From NCBI GenBank assembly GCA_019695185.1, contig JAIBAN010000020.1, positions 27,943 to 91,942 of the forward strand: 64,000 nt of DNA, read 5' to 3'. This document shows, piece by piece, positions 8,601 through 17,019 of the stretch. The position numbers were made by a program, and so were the translations under genes. The first letter of the stretch is position 1. Each line of letters starts with the position of its first letter. Source of the stretch: Blastocatellia bacterium (GTDB taxonomy: Bacteria; Acidobacteriota; Blastocatellia; Chloracidobacteriales; Chloracidobacteriaceae). Under the pieces are notes generated by a model. That model saw nothing but the letters and a program-made list of their open reading frames with translations. It did not search any database and was not told the DNA's origin.

Positions 8601-11297
8601 TTCAGCGTCACGGCTTTGACCAACGGGAATTTTGTGGTCAACAGTCCGTCCTGGAGCAATAGCGGGATGGCCAGCGCCGGAGCCTCAACCTGGTGCAACG
8701 GGTCCACCGCCGGGCCACGGACTGTCGGCCCTGTCAGTGTAGCCAACAGTCTGACAGGCAGCGCAGCCAACCATCAGGTGGGCAGTGCCGGGGCCATTCC
8801 TTTGACCAATGGAAATTACGCCGTGAGCAGTCCCGGCTGGGACAATGGAGCGGTGGCCAACGTGGGAGCCGTCACCTGGGGGAACGGTGTCAGCGGAAGC
8901 AGCGGTCCGGTGGGTGCATCCAACAGCCTGATGGGCACCAGTGCCAATGACGGAGTGGGAAATCTGACTGCCTTGCCCAATGGAAATTTTGTGATACGGA
9001 CAGGAACCTGGGACAAACCGGGGCAGGCTGATGCCGGAGCCGTCACCTGGGGAAATGGAACCACCGGGCAATCCCTGACCGGATTTGGAGAACTCAATGC
9101 CCAAAACAGTGTGATTGGAAATGCAGCCAATACCCTGCTGGCCGGAGAGACTCCGGCTGATGGCGTCAATGGGTACTTTGCCGCAGTTTTCCAAAGTTCC
9201 GCCGAGGGCGGCAAAATAACGCTCGGTCTCAGCAATCCCGACCCGAACCAAATGACCTACAGCCGGGGCCAGGGGTCAACCATGACCGTCACCACCGGAT
9301 TTTTGACAAGTCTGCTCAATGTCGGAACCCCGGTCACCCTGCAAGCCAGCAACGACATTACGCTGAACAGTCCGCTGACCGCCAGCGGCGGCGGGGATTT
9401 GACCTTGCAGGCGGGCCGGAGCGTGCTGCTCAACCAGCCCGTTTCCCTGGCCAACGGCAATCTGACCGTGATTGCCAACGACCTCTTGAGCAACGGCGTG
9501 GTGGACACCCAACGCGATGCCGGGCAGGCCCGCATCACGGCCACCGGAGCCATCTCCACCGGAACCGGCACTGCCACGTTTGAAATTCGGACCGGAGCCG
9601 GGAAAACCAACTTGGCGAGCGGCGTGCTGCAACTGCTGACGGTTCAGGCCGGCGGGATTTCACTTTCCAATAACGGACCTTCTGCCGGTTCTCAAATTCG
9701 GGTCACGGGGACAATCGGCAGCGGTCCCTGCTCCGGAGCCAGTCTGTGTGCCGCCAATGGAGGGGGCGGCATTGCCATCAATCACCCCAACAGCAGCACC
9801 AACTTTTTGGTAGGAAACGCCGCTGCCAATGGGACGGCTGGCAGTCTGGTCAGCGCCACCGCCACGGTTCAGTCACCCCTCACCATCATCAATGCGCCGG
9901 GGACGTTTACCCAAGGCAACATCAATGTGACACCGGGGTTGGTGTGCCCGACCATTTCCATCACCCCTGCCACCCTTCCCGGTGGGATAGTGGGAACTAC
10001 CTATTCTCAGACATTGACCGGAACTCCGGCAGCAAGCTATGGGTTTTCCCTGCTTTCCGGGAACCTGCCACCGGGTATCGCCCTTGAACCCAACGGAAAT
10101 CTAACCGGGACCCCGACTCAGGCAGGTGTTTTCAATTTCACCATCAGGGCTTTGAATGACACAACCACCTGCTCCGGTGCGCAGGCATTGACGCTGACGG
10201 TGCTGGCCCGACCAAACTTGACTGCCGGTCCCGTCGCCAACCGTCAACAAGGAAGTTCAGGCACCATCGCCCCGATTGCCACCGTTTCGGATGTCGAAAC
10301 CCCTGCTGGAAATCTGACGGTGACAGCCCTTTCCATTCCAACCGGAATCTCGGTCACCGGAGTTTCCAACCAGAATGGAACCGTGACCGCCACCATCGAA
10401 GCAAGTTGCACGGCAACTCTGGGAAACAACACCGTCGGGCTGCAAGTCACGGATGGAGACGGTTTAACTGCCACTGCCAGCCTGACGGTCACCGTGACCG
10501 CCAATGAGAGTCCGACGTTGACCTACACTGCCGCAGGGATTGGTTTGGGCGGCAGCCGGTTTGTCAATCCCGCCACCGGACCGAGTGACACCGGAGTGAT
10601 TTCCAGTCTGACGCTGCAAAGCCAGGGCACCTTCACCGGGACGGTTGGCCTGAACAGTCTGACGGGCGTGGTCACGCTTTCCAACGCGGGTCCTGCCGGA
10701 ACCCATACGATTGTTATCCGGGCCACAGATAATTGCGGCTCCGTCACTAATGCCACCCTTGACGTGTCGGTGGCTGCCGCAACCCACACGGTCACCCAGT
10801 TTTACCCGGTGGCTTCCACCAGCGGAAAAACCGTTACCATTTCAGGCACGGGGTTTGTTCCAGGCAACACGATGGTCTTTTTCGGTGAAGGACGGTTGAT
10901 TTCGGCTACCGTCACAAACGTGACCGCCACCTCCATCACGGTGACGGTACCAGCCTCCGCTGCCGGCAACCTTAACGGCTATTTGACCGTGCGGGTGAAT
11001 GGGGTGGATGTCACAACGCTCAGCCTTGCTGCCAATGCTCCGGACCCCGGTAATCCGGCAGCCGTTTTTCCGGAGTTTGTCCTGTGGGGCGATGTCAATC
11101 GGGACGGCGTATTTGGCACCAATGACGTAGCGCTGGCGCGGGCTTTTCTGCAATTCCAGGCCACGCCAACAGCCCGGCAGGTGCTGGCTGCAGATGTGGT
11201 TCCGGCCAATGCCAACGGCAGCCGGGGCAATGGACAATTGTCCACCACGGACTTTTCGCTGTTGCGGGCGGTTTCGTTTGGACAGACATCCTTCTAG
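5604..11297 (+). CDS. Giant FHA-type adhesin with about ten NGNYVV/AGAVTWG repeats, Ig-like, IPT/TIG and dockerin-like domains
   Basis: A secreted protein of about 1,897 residues. ATG at 5604 is preferred over an in-frame TTG at 5583 because CAGG precedes it and a signal peptide (MQRFW, hydrophobic core, AASA) follows. Residues 30-500 resemble the TPS/filamentous-haemagglutinin secretion and beta-helix region, rich in Gly/Asn/Thr. About ten repeats of 60-66 residues (near 565-1160) share the pattern NGNYVV, W(D/S)N, AGAVTWG and NSLVGTTAND; they resemble the repeat class Pfam lists as DUF5649 (recalled, not searched). An Ig-like He_PIG-type domain (1450-1535), an IPT/TIG domain (1725-1810) and a dockerin-like calcium pair (1820-1897; DVNRDG and a second Asn/Gly loop) follow. 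No TpsB transporter gene is nearby. Likely a surface or secreted adhesin. Confidence 0.85.
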   Translation: MQRFWLAVVWCLVALGGAFVVIEQAASARLETNLSQGNNRFLHPLKTNPLPIPDRLAGAIVSAPQQVRFSVNSLAIQAAGLELTTTGIPSAAEPIRRVELVVTGPEPVLIEGPLETRAFPQADVWLIAPHGITFGKNARLNVGQSFFAIAGKPDGGGFRFFSQHPGSLVNHAQLQVGTGKTLALLGGHLEQRGTLYAPGGTIVVAAPVGTKGAGSLKDKQNLMSPEFPLASFSFERGKQGGAAGILEQLGTIDVSGETGGAITIAGGLGLLGGEIRADARNQGGTVRLTGEHLTLTGMISASGSKGNGGNIRVETSTRTIQTSGSLLTVAGGQFGNGGEIALRSGTTGKTDGIFLSGTLAAGTAGLQGGSISLAGRKLDVVDGKLFAVGPTGGGTIRVGTMQEPGAADGAETVFVSPTSEVRTDSTSRGNGGEILVWSRMDTEMRGTISAAGGPQGGDGGQMDVSGLGAVTMNSDPATPAGKPGRLRLDPKNIVVSDTAGVFPQYDLVNPHPGTFTFGERVTVTGTGHLAVSNRNAIIGASAAGAVYLFHGLTGALISVLTGSSANDSVGNGGFVALTNGNYVVRSPNWNNPANGAGNAGAATWGSGVTGVSGFVSASNSLVGGSFGDNVSQNSIRALTNGNYVVVSTNWDNPVGSISDAGAVTWGNGASGSFGVVTAANSLVGTTANDFVGNSGVTPLANGNYVVGSQTWDNPTGPVDAAGAITWCDGTTGRSGPVTAANSLYGGTNFDQSGSGGIVALSNGNYVVASRFWDNPSGSLNNAGAVTWGNGTTGITGLISATNSLVGTTGNDAISAGGVVGLTNGNYVVCSPLWSNGGTTPISGAATWCDGTTGRTGPINASNSLIGTKVADLVGSGAIALSNGNYVVRSDQWDAPGGTANVGAVTWGDGAGGTFGPVSSANSLVGTTANDQLGSGSNGGITALANGHFVVRSPAWSNAGTANAGAVTWCNGETAGPRTVGAVSPANSLVGSTAGDKIGEFSVTALTNGNFVVNSPSWSNSGMASAGASTWCNGSTAGPRTVGPVSVANSLTGSAANHQVGSAGAIPLTNGNYAVSSPGWDNGAVANVGAVTWGNGVSGSSGPVGASNSLMGTSANDGVGNLTALPNGNFVIRTGTWDKPGQADAGAVTWGNGTTGQSLTGFGELNAQNSVIGNAANTLLAGETPADGVNGYFAAVFQSSAEGGKITLGLSNPDPNQMTYSRGQGSTMTVTTGFLTSLLNVGTPVTLQASNDITLNSPLTASGGGDLTLQAGRSVLLNQPVSLANGNLTVIANDLLSNGVVDTQRDAGQARITATGAISTGTGTATFEIRTGAGKTNLASGVLQLLTVQAGGISLSNNGPSAGSQIRVTGTIGSGPCSGASLCAANGGGGIAINHPNSSTNFLVGNAAANGTAGSLVSATATVQSPLTIINAPGTFTQGNINVTPGLVCPTISITPATLPGGIVGTTYSQTLTGTPAASYGFSLLSGNLPPGIALEPNGNLTGTPTQAGVFNFTIRALNDTTTCSGAQALTLTVLARPNLTAGPVANRQQGSSGTIAPIATVSDVETPAGNLTVTALSIPTGISVTGVSNQNGTVTATIEASCTATLGNNTVGLQVTDGDGLTATASLTVTVTANESPTLTYTAAGIGLGGSRFVNPATGPSDTGVISSLTLQSQGTFTGTVGLNSLTGVVTLSNAGPAGTHTIVIRATDNCGSVTNATLDVSVAAATHTVTQFYPVASTSGKTVTISGTGFVPGNTMVFFGEGRLISATVTNVTATSITVTVPASAAGNLNGYLTVRVNGVDVTTLSLAANAPDPGNPAAVFPEFVLWGDVNRDGVFGTNDVALARAFLQFQATPTARQVLAADVVPANANGSRGNGQLSTTDFSLLRAVSFGQTSF

Positions 11298-11303
11298 GAC
11301 TGG

Positions 11304-11419
11304 GGACTGAGGACTGAGGACTGAGGGCACAGACAGAGTTTGGAGTCGGAGCAGAAAAACGAAACTGAAGGACAGATTTTCCGGATAGGACTCGGCCCTC
11401 AGTCCTCAGTCCTCAGTCC
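11304..11419. repeat. 25-bp perfect inverted repeat built from GGACTGA units
   Basis: GGACTGA-type units repeated three times at 11304-11328 are exactly complementary to 11395-11419, with a 66-base loop. The pair lies between the convergent ends of the adhesin and methyltransferase genes and could act as a large bidirectional hairpin. Related CAGTC-CTCAGTC text occurs again near 19748-19765, suggesting a dispersed chromosomal repeat family. Confidence 0.75.
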
Positions 11420-11438
11420 TGAAAGGGTCCTCAGTCCT

Positions 11439-12119
11439 TCAGGTGGCAGGCTTTTCCCAAACCACCGTGTAGCGCCAGCGCACATGGCGAATCCACTGTG
11501 CGCCCGGCAAATGAGTGTGGCACATGGCCGCCACTTCGGACATGGAAAGGTACCGCTCGGTTCGTCCATGTTCATTCCAGGCGGCCCGGACTGCGGCTGG
11601 TTCGCGGAACCGTCCTGTTTTCCACCAACGGTTGAAGAGCGAAACTCCGGCAGCCACAGGAAATTCAAGCCGGTCATACCAGGTTTCAGCGGAACGCAAA
11701 TCCTGAATCAACAAGGTTCCGCCCGGTTTGAGCAGTGTTTTCATGCGGGAAACGGCCGGTTCCAGGTCCAGGTGATGGAGTGTCGCCGCCGACACCACAC
11801 AATCGAAAGCGGCTGTTTCCAAGGGGAGTTGAAAAAAATCCCCGCACCAAAAGGTCAGATTGGTTTGGGTCTGGTGGTGGTTCTGGGCAATCCGAATCAT
11901 TTGAGATGAAAGGTCCACGGCCAGCACCTGCGCCGCCTGCCGGGCCAGCAATCCCGCCAAAAACCCCTGCCCACAGCCAATGTCGAGCGCCCGCCCGCAG
12001 GGCCGGGGCAGGTGTTGCAACAGGAAATCTTCGTACAGCAAAGGATGGACGCTCTGGTTTTCAGTCAGGCAGGCAATCTGGTCAAAATCAGCGCGGATTT
12101 TTTCCGATGATGTCGTCAT
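11439..12119 (-). CDS. Class I SAM-dependent methyltransferase
   Basis: A 226-residue protein of the class I (Rossmann) methyltransferase family. Motif I is visible as LDIGCGQG (near residues 47-54), motif II as the acidic end in AVDLS, and motif IV as FDCVVSAATLHHL, typical of the Methyltransf_11/25 groups. The start is placed at MTTSSEK because the longer frame would run into the upstream gene, whose stop is only five bases away (12125). That spacing suggests co-transcription with the zinc-ribbon gene. The substrate cannot be inferred; this family covers small molecules, quinones and lipids. No strong ribosome binding site was seen before the chosen start. Confidence 0.85.
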   Translation of the reverse strand: MTTSSEKIRADFDQIACLTENQSVHPLLYEDFLLQHLPRPCGRALDIGCGQGFLAGLLARQAAQVLAVDLSSQMIRIAQNHHQTQTNLTFWCGDFFQLPLETAAFDCVVSAATLHHLDLEPAVSRMKTLLKPGGTLLIQDLRSAETWYDRLEFPVAAGVSLFNRWWKTGRFREPAAVRAAWNEHGRTERYLSMSEVAAMCHTHLPGAQWIRHVRWRYTVVWEKPAT

Positions 12120-12124
12120 GCGGG

Positions 12125-12631
12125 TTACCAATAAAGCAGCCAATTGTCCGGCACAATCAGTTTTTGCCCACACCTGCCGTGGCGTGGGCCATTCCAGACG
12201 TTTTTATCTCTCACATTAAACCGGAAACCGCAGTGGGGGCATTTGGTCCAGCCATCCTCTGCAACTTCAATCGGGATGGGCTCAAGGTCTTCCGGATATT
12301 GTTTTTTTGTGTGAATGCCCTGTCCTGCACAGCTTGAACAATCCGTCACGGTCCATGCCTCCTGACTGCGGGAAAATAAAACTCCTTCCCCTTCGCAAAC
12401 TGCACAGGTTTCGCAAACATAAGGGTTAAAATCATTTTCCTCTGAGGCAGGCTTGCTTTTGAAAACCCGGTATTGGTGGATGAGGATTTTGCTGCAATCA
12501 CAACGACGATAGGGCGTTCCCCGCCTTCGCCGGACTGGGGTCAGACACTGTTCACACAAGTCAAATTGATAGGCTCCGGCAACGGTGCGGATTGCTCCCG
12601 GTATCAGGTCTGCATACGAATGGCTCTTCAT
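12125..12631 (-). CDS. Small protein with several CxxC zinc-ribbon motifs, function unknown
   Basis: A 168-residue soluble protein with at least five cysteine pairs: CEQC (near 26), CDC (43), CETC followed by CEGE (73-80), CSSC (98) and CPHC near residue 133. The middle part resembles DnaJ-type CxxCxGxG zinc fingers, so it may bind protein or nucleic acid through zinc-stabilised loops. It lies in a minus-strand cluster with the methyltransferase downstream (5-base gap) and the flavin-binding-like gene upstream (8-base gap), consistent with an operon. No catalytic signature was recognised. Confidence 0.6.
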   Translation of the reverse strand: MKSHSYADLIPGAIRTVAGAYQFDLCEQCLTPVRRRRGTPYRRCDCSKILIHQYRVFKSKPASEENDFNPYVCETCAVCEGEGVLFSRSQEAWTVTDCSSCAGQGIHTKKQYPEDLEPIPIEVAEDGWTKCPHCGFRFNVRDKNVWNGPRHGRCGQKLIVPDNWLLYW

Positions 12632-12639
12632 GTCGCCCT

Positions 12640-13173
12640 CTATGGAAACGTAACTGAAACCGGCACCCAGGTTTTCGGGTCGTTCAAAATCTGATGGGCG
12701 TAGCTCACGACTTCCATCCGGGAAACCTGCACCCGAATCAGCATGTAATCATTGCCTTTGTAGGTATCCTGGTAAAAAGCCGCCCATTCCTTTTTCCAGT
12801 GTTTTTCCTTCTCGGCCAGACTGTTGACCAGTTGCGCCTTGCCAATCAGCGTCACGTAACCGCCGCCGTTTTCCACCACATAACAGAGTGTCACTCTGGG
12901 ATTGCGTTTGATTTCAGCCACTTTTCGGGTGACCGGATTGGTGGCAATCCAAATCACCATGCCTTCTTCAGGTGGAAACGGATCCACCACACGGGCCTGG
13001 GGCTGGCCGCTCCGGTCCAGGGTGACCAGGGTGCAATAACGGGCTTTCTGCATCATCTCTTTGGCCGCATTGATAATGCCGGCCCGGTCCGGTTTGGCTG
13101 GTTCCTGGGCGCAGACATCCATGACCGACCCCAACAGGAAAAGCAGCAAAAGAATAAAAGCGCATGGTTTCAT
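12640..13173 (-). CDS. Exported pyridoxamine-5'-phosphate-oxidase-like (FMN-binding split-barrel) protein
   Basis: A protein of about 177 residues. The N-terminus (MKPCAF, Leu-rich core, DVCAQ) looks like a signal peptide, possibly a lipoprotein because of the Cys. The rest matches the split-barrel fold of general stress protein 26/PNPOx-like proteins: CTLVTLD followed by PQARVVDPF, IWIATNP with TRKVAEIKRNPRVTL, and a final stretch with YMLIRV. Such proteins bind FMN, F420 or haem. ATG at 13173 was preferred over a GTG 12 bases upstream, but no ribosome site decides. An exported member of this family is unusual, so periplasmic flavin or haem chemistry is an inference. Confidence 0.75.
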   Translation of the reverse strand: MKPCAFILLLLFLLGSVMDVCAQEPAKPDRAGIINAAKEMMQKARYCTLVTLDRSGQPQARVVDPFPPEEGMVIWIATNPVTRKVAEIKRNPRVTLCYVVENGGGYVTLIGKAQLVNSLAEKEKHWKKEWAAFYQDTYKGNDYMLIRVQVSRMEVVSYAHQILNDPKTWVPVSVTFP

Positions 13174-13309
13174 AACAATGCTCACACAGAAAAAAGGAAT
13201 TCAGCCAGTTTTCAACCTGCCCGAGGATGAGGGGCGCAGGCTTGCCACACATCCGTGCTCCAGCCCTGTTCCTTTGGTTTTTTTCAACACGTTGTTTTCC
13301 CTGGTCAAT

Positions 13310-13771
13310 TCAGGTTTGTACCGGGAAAACGGTTTTTCCCCGTTGTTTGAGTATTTGCTCGGAAAACTTCCCAATAAAACTACGCAAGGCAGACAGCGAT
13401 TGCCAGTCTTTTTCCCTGTCGGACCACCAAACCGCAGTAAATGAGTTGGATCCTTCCCTGATTTCCAGTGAAAAGAGACATCCGTCTTTTCCGAAATTCC
13501 TGGCAGGTCGGGAGGGCAAACCGGTTTTCCGGATTTGGGAAAGGACTGGTTGAAGTTCCTCCAACGTGACCCTGGCTTCGACAAATTCTGTCGTTGGGTC
13601 CACTGGCCATTGGACCTTCATTGTATACTTTTTTCCTTTTTGAAACCGGATCAAAAACCGGTCTGAGGTTTCCTCTTCGGCAAAAACTCTGAGTATTTCC
13701 ACGACCCTGCTCGAACCAAATGCCGGGCCGCGATTGATGCGGATGACATCGGGAATTTCAAAGGGCTTCAT
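13310..13771 (-). CDS. Hypothetical protein
   Basis: A 153-residue frame that begins MKPFEIPDVI if the internal ATG is used. It contains alternating charged and hydrophobic stretches (VVEILRVFAEEE, RFLIRFQKGKK, FVEARVTLEEL) compatible with a compact alpha/beta protein, but no family was recognised. It is collinear with the neighbouring minus-strand genes; gaps of 136 bases on the left and 83 on the right weaken an operon claim. No strong ribosome binding site was found. It is kept because its codon composition and protein-like alternation look genuine. Confidence 0.5.
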   Translation of the reverse strand: MKPFEIPDVIRINRGPAFGSSRVVEILRVFAEEETSDRFLIRFQKGKKYTMKVQWPVDPTTEFVEARVTLEELQPVLSQIRKTGLPSRPARNFGKDGCLFSLEIREGSNSFTAVWWSDREKDWQSLSALRSFIGKFSEQILKQRGKTVFPVQT

Positions 13772-13854
13772 TGCTTTGCTAAATCCGGTACTTCTCACAG
13801 GTTTTTCCTTCACCCGGTTTGCTTTCGCCAACCAACTCAATCAGAACCTAAAAC

Positions 13855-14349
13855 TCACAAATGCTGCATTCCGGTTTCAACGTCGATATGGCTTTGGGGG
13901 CACAACCGCAATTGGGGCCGGGGTTTCCTTTCAACGGCTTTTTTCCTTCGCCCGATGGTGAAATGAAAATTGACCAGCCAGATTCCATCATCGCGCCTGA
14001 GGGTGACCAGTCCAAAATGCTCGCGCATTTCACATAACCTGGGACTGTAGCAATCCACCCAGAAATGGAGTCCGTTGCCATCAAAGAGCGTCGGACCGAA
14101 ACGGAATGAAACCGACTCGCCCACAAAAACAGTTCCCCAGTCCGTTTTGTTGCGACAGGGAGCTTCGTCTTTCATGATGGAAAGATGGGGCCGGGCGGCT
14201 GGTTTGAAGGGTATACCCAACGGGGTGAGCAACTCCAATAAAGTTCCATGAGCCTGCGCCGGAACAGCCAACAGATACCAGTCTGGTTCGTAAAACACCG
14301 TGCCGGTAAGTTCGGGAGCTGAATCGTATGCTTCAAGCGGAGTGGACAT
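13855..14349 (-). CDS. Putative 2H phosphoesterase-like protein
   Basis: A 164-residue protein that starts at MSTPLEAYD. Two histidine motifs of the form H-x-(S/T)-x, HLSI near residue 56 and HFTI near residue 128, are spaced as in the 2H phosphoesterase superfamily (LigT/2'-5' RNA ligase-like and cyclic phosphodiesterases). The rest does not clearly match a named subfamily. If the assignment holds, the enzyme would cleave cyclic phosphate bonds in RNA or nucleotides. It lies upstream of the hypothetical gene in the minus-strand cluster. Family assignment is tentative and rests on the two motifs only. Confidence 0.5.
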   Translation of the reverse strand: MSTPLEAYDSAPELTGTVFYEPDWYLLAVPAQAHGTLLELLTPLGIPFKPAARPHLSIMKDEAPCRNKTDWGTVFVGESVSFRFGPTLFDGNGLHFWVDCYSPRLCEMREHFGLVTLRRDDGIWLVNFHFTIGRRKKAVERKPRPQLRLCPQSHIDVETGMQHL

Positions 14350-14819
14350 CGTGACCTGCAATCAAAAAACGTTGCCAACGCAGATAAACCCCTGCCCCTA
14401 AAGAAAAAACCAGTCCCTGGCTGTGAGAACCAGGACCGGCCTGGCACCTTCCGGGTTGCGGGTTACGGGTTGGAAAATTGGAAAAGGCGGCAATCACGGA
14501 AAAGGTTACACCACATCGTCCGTACTCTAGCAAAGCCGGAACCCCGAACCAGTGTCAATTTTTTCTGCCATATCCCGTGGCATTCAAGGTCAATCACCTT
14601 ACACAACCTAAAACTTCAGGTTTTCATTCAGGTTTTTCCCGATGGGAAAATCAGGAAACCAGGGTATTGTCCCGAACCCCACTTCACTGGAAAATGCACC
14701 ATCCTGCCGCGTCAACTAATTCCCTGCACCCAAAGGACTGTCTTTCTGATTGTGGGAAAGCGCTGTTTGCGAGGTGCCAACTGGAAATCGCCAATTAAAC
14801 AAATTTCCCAAAGGTGTTT
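14350..14819. other. Gene-free spacer upstream of the hybrid histidine kinase
   Basis: About 470 bp between divergent genes with no convincing coding sequence. It has a tandem GGGTTGC/GGGTTAC/GGGTTGG heptamer near 14454-14474 and a weak CCTGG/CCAGG hairpin near 14413. The kinase ribosome site AAAGG lies at its right end. No consensus promoter could be fixed with confidence. Confidence 0.4.
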
Positions 14820-16436
14820 ATGTCGCTTCAGTCTCATGAAAAAATCTGGCAATTAATTCCGGGGGATGTTTCGCACCAGCAGGGTAACCCTTTAGTTGAT
14901 TCTCACGCCCCCGCAAAAGAGTTTCCCGCCATCCTCTCGTACCTCAACTCGTTTCAGGATGTTGTGATGGTACTGGAAGGCAGCCATTCATATGGGAGAG
15001 AACCTTGGATTGCTTCTGTGAATCAGGCGTTTGAAGACCTGACCGGATATGCGCTTGAGGAGGCCGTAGGTCATCCGCTGACTTTTTTACATGGCCCGCA
15101 AACCCGGCTGACAACCTGGAATCGCCTGAAAACAGCCCTCTTGCATTATGAGCCAATCCGCGAGGAGCTGGCTTTTTATAACAAAAACGGGGACGTCTTC
15201 TGGCTGGAACTGGACTTGGCTCCGCTGGGCCGGATTGAACAGGATACAATGCAGTGGCTGCTCATTGGCCGGAATGTGACCGGACGGAAAACCCTTGAAA
15301 ATCAGGTCAAAGAACAAGACAGCCTGGAAAAAGTGCGGCAGTTGTCAGCCGGAGTGGCCCACAACTTCAACAACCTTCTGATGGTGCTGATGGGGTACAG
15401 CGAAATGCTGCTGGGCAAATTTCCGGTTGACGATCCGAAACGGACCATGATTGCCAAAATCCAGGAAACAACCCAGCAAATGGCACAGATCACCAGCCAG
15501 TTGGTCGCTTTTGGACAAACCAGCTCTTCCAACCCCAAACCAGTAGACCTGAGCCAGGAGGTGGCACAACAGAAAAGTCGAATTCAAGGCTTGCTGGGGG
15601 ATCAAATCACTGTGTCCACCAACCTCCGCCCCAACCTGGCAACCGTCCTGATCGACCCTTCTCAACTGGAGCAGGCTTTGGTGCAATTAAGCCTGAATGC
15701 CCGTGAAGCCATGCCCAACGGTGGTACGCTGTCCTTTGAAACCAACGTGGTTTTCCTTGATCGGGAAACCGCCCTCCACCAACTCGACTGCAAACCCGGT
15801 TTTTATATTGAACTGCTCGTTTCGGATACGGGGAAAGGCATGAAACCCGAGGTCAAAACTCATGTCTTTGAACCGTTCTTTACCACCAAAGGTGCCTGGG
15901 AAGGAAGCGGGCTGGGGCTTTCCACCGTGTATGGCATCGTGAAACAGAACGGCGGAGTGATTGAAGTATCCAGCCAGGAACAGTGTGGGACCCAATTCCG
16001 CCTCATGTTCCCGGTTTCGCTCCCTCAAGCAGCGGACAGCCAGGACCTTTCGGGTCAAACAGAAGTGGATAAATCCGTGATTCTTCTCATCGAAGACACC
16101 GCCGAGGTCAGGGAACTCTTGCACTATGAACTTGAATCCAAGGGTTATACAGTATTGGCAGCCGCCCACGGGCGCGAAGCCATCCGGTTGGCCAGTCAAT
16201 GTCCCCACCCTATCCATTTTGTTCTTTCAGATGTGATGATGCCGGGAATGAACACCAGAAATATGGTGGACCAATTGAATAAACTGCAACCAGGCATCCG
16301 TTATTTGTTTATGAGTGGATTTTCCCAGGAAATATTGGAGCAACATGACCTTCAGGCTCCCACCGGGTGTTTTCTTCAGAAACCATTCACCTCCGAAGAG
16401 ATGAATCTCAAACTGAACCAACTCTTCAACCATTAA
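14820..16436 (+). CDS. Hybrid histidine kinase (PAS, HisKA, HATPase, REC)
   Basis: A 538-residue soluble sensor kinase. ATG at 14820 was chosen because AAAGG sits five bases upstream; the GTG at 14814 overlaps that site. A PAS domain (40-150) is followed by a kinase core with the phospho-accepting His in AHNFNN (near 183), an N-box LNAREAMP (near 295), G1 DTGKGM and G2 GSGLGLS (near 340-365). A receiver domain (418-535) carries the acidic pair in IEDT, the acceptor in LSDVMMPG and the lysine in LQKPF. There is no membrane segment, so the stimulus is probably cytoplasmic. The receiver gene at 16525 is adjacent and may be its partner. Confidence 0.92.
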   Translation: MSLQSHEKIWQLIPGDVSHQQGNPLVDSHAPAKEFPAILSYLNSFQDVVMVLEGSHSYGREPWIASVNQAFEDLTGYALEEAVGHPLTFLHGPQTRLTTWNRLKTALLHYEPIREELAFYNKNGDVFWLELDLAPLGRIEQDTMQWLLIGRNVTGRKTLENQVKEQDSLEKVRQLSAGVAHNFNNLLMVLMGYSEMLLGKFPVDDPKRTMIAKIQETTQQMAQITSQLVAFGQTSSSNPKPVDLSQEVAQQKSRIQGLLGDQITVSTNLRPNLATVLIDPSQLEQALVQLSLNAREAMPNGGTLSFETNVVFLDRETALHQLDCKPGFYIELLVSDTGKGMKPEVKTHVFEPFFTTKGAWEGSGLGLSTVYGIVKQNGGVIEVSSQEQCGTQFRLMFPVSLPQAADSQDLSGQTEVDKSVILLIEDTAEVRELLHYELESKGYTVLAAAHGREAIRLASQCPHPIHFVLSDVMMPGMNTRNMVDQLNKLQPGIRYLFMSGFSQEILEQHDLQAPTGCFLQKPFTSEEMNLKLNQLFNH

Positions 16437-16524
16437 CAAACAGAAGTCCGTAGGTTGCTGTTTTTCCTAGCCGGGAAGGGTTCTGTATCACTTGCTGAGA
16501 TTAAGTGAAGACTGAGATACAGCC

Positions 16525-17019
16525 ATGAAAAGAATACGAATTATCATTGCTGATGGACATGAGGTTATTCGGTACAGGTTACATACATTTTTGACCACAC
16601 AGCCCAACTGGGAGGTGGTGGGGGAGGCCCAAAACGGATTTGATGCAGTTTGGCTGGCAGTCAACCACACCCCGGACCTGGCAATTCTGGACCTTTCCTT
16701 ATCGGGTTTGAATGGTTTGGAAGTTGCCAGTCTGATTCGGGAAACCAACGCTGATATTAAAATTCTTTTGTTATCGATGCCCGATTTGAATGAGCTGGAA
16801 GAGGAAGGGATTGCGGCTGGGGTCACGAAAGTTCTCTCCAAGGCTTCTGCCGGACGGGTCCTGGTGGAAACCATCCAGGAAATATGTGAAGGCACTCTGA
16901 GCGAAGTGCTCGTTCCTGTGGATACCCCGTTGCCAGCCTTGAAAACCGGCCTGCCGGATTCTCGTTTTGTCAGACTGGGCCAGACCAATCCGTTTTTTTC
17001 AAACCCTCTCCAGCCGTGA
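16525..17019 (+). CDS. Stand-alone response-regulator receiver protein (atypical acidic pocket)
   Basis: A 164-residue protein whose first 125 residues form a NarL/LuxR-type receiver domain. The acceptor aspartate is in LAILDLSL (near 53) and the switch lysine in VLSKAS (near 106). The usual acidic pair near residue 10 reads ADGHE instead of the common DDH, so one magnesium-binding acid is replaced by Gly. The Ser/Thr position is LLLSM. There is no HTH output domain; the last 40 residues are Pro-rich and look unstructured. It follows the hybrid kinase by 88 bases and may accept phosphate from it or act as a phosphate sink. Weakened phosphorylation is an inference from the Gly. Confidence 0.82.
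   Translation: MKRIRIIIADGHEVIRYRLHTFLTTQPNWEVVGEAQNGFDAVWLAVNHTPDLAILDLSLSGLNGLEVASLIRETNADIKILLLSMPDLNELEEEGIAAGVTKVLSKASAGRVLVETIQEICEGTLSEVLVPVDTPLPALKTGLPDSRFVRLGQTNPFFSNPLQP

Noticed and set aside
6366..9251. Long minus-strand open frames across the adhesin (295, 291 and 188 codons)
   Set aside because: They are antisense to Gly/Asn/Thr-rich repeats and inherit their periodicity; no start signal or protein-like pattern.
13201..13584. Minus-strand frame of 127 codons overlapping the gene at 13310
   Set aside because: It overlaps a better frame on the same strand, is Lys/Pro/Ser-rich and has no domain.
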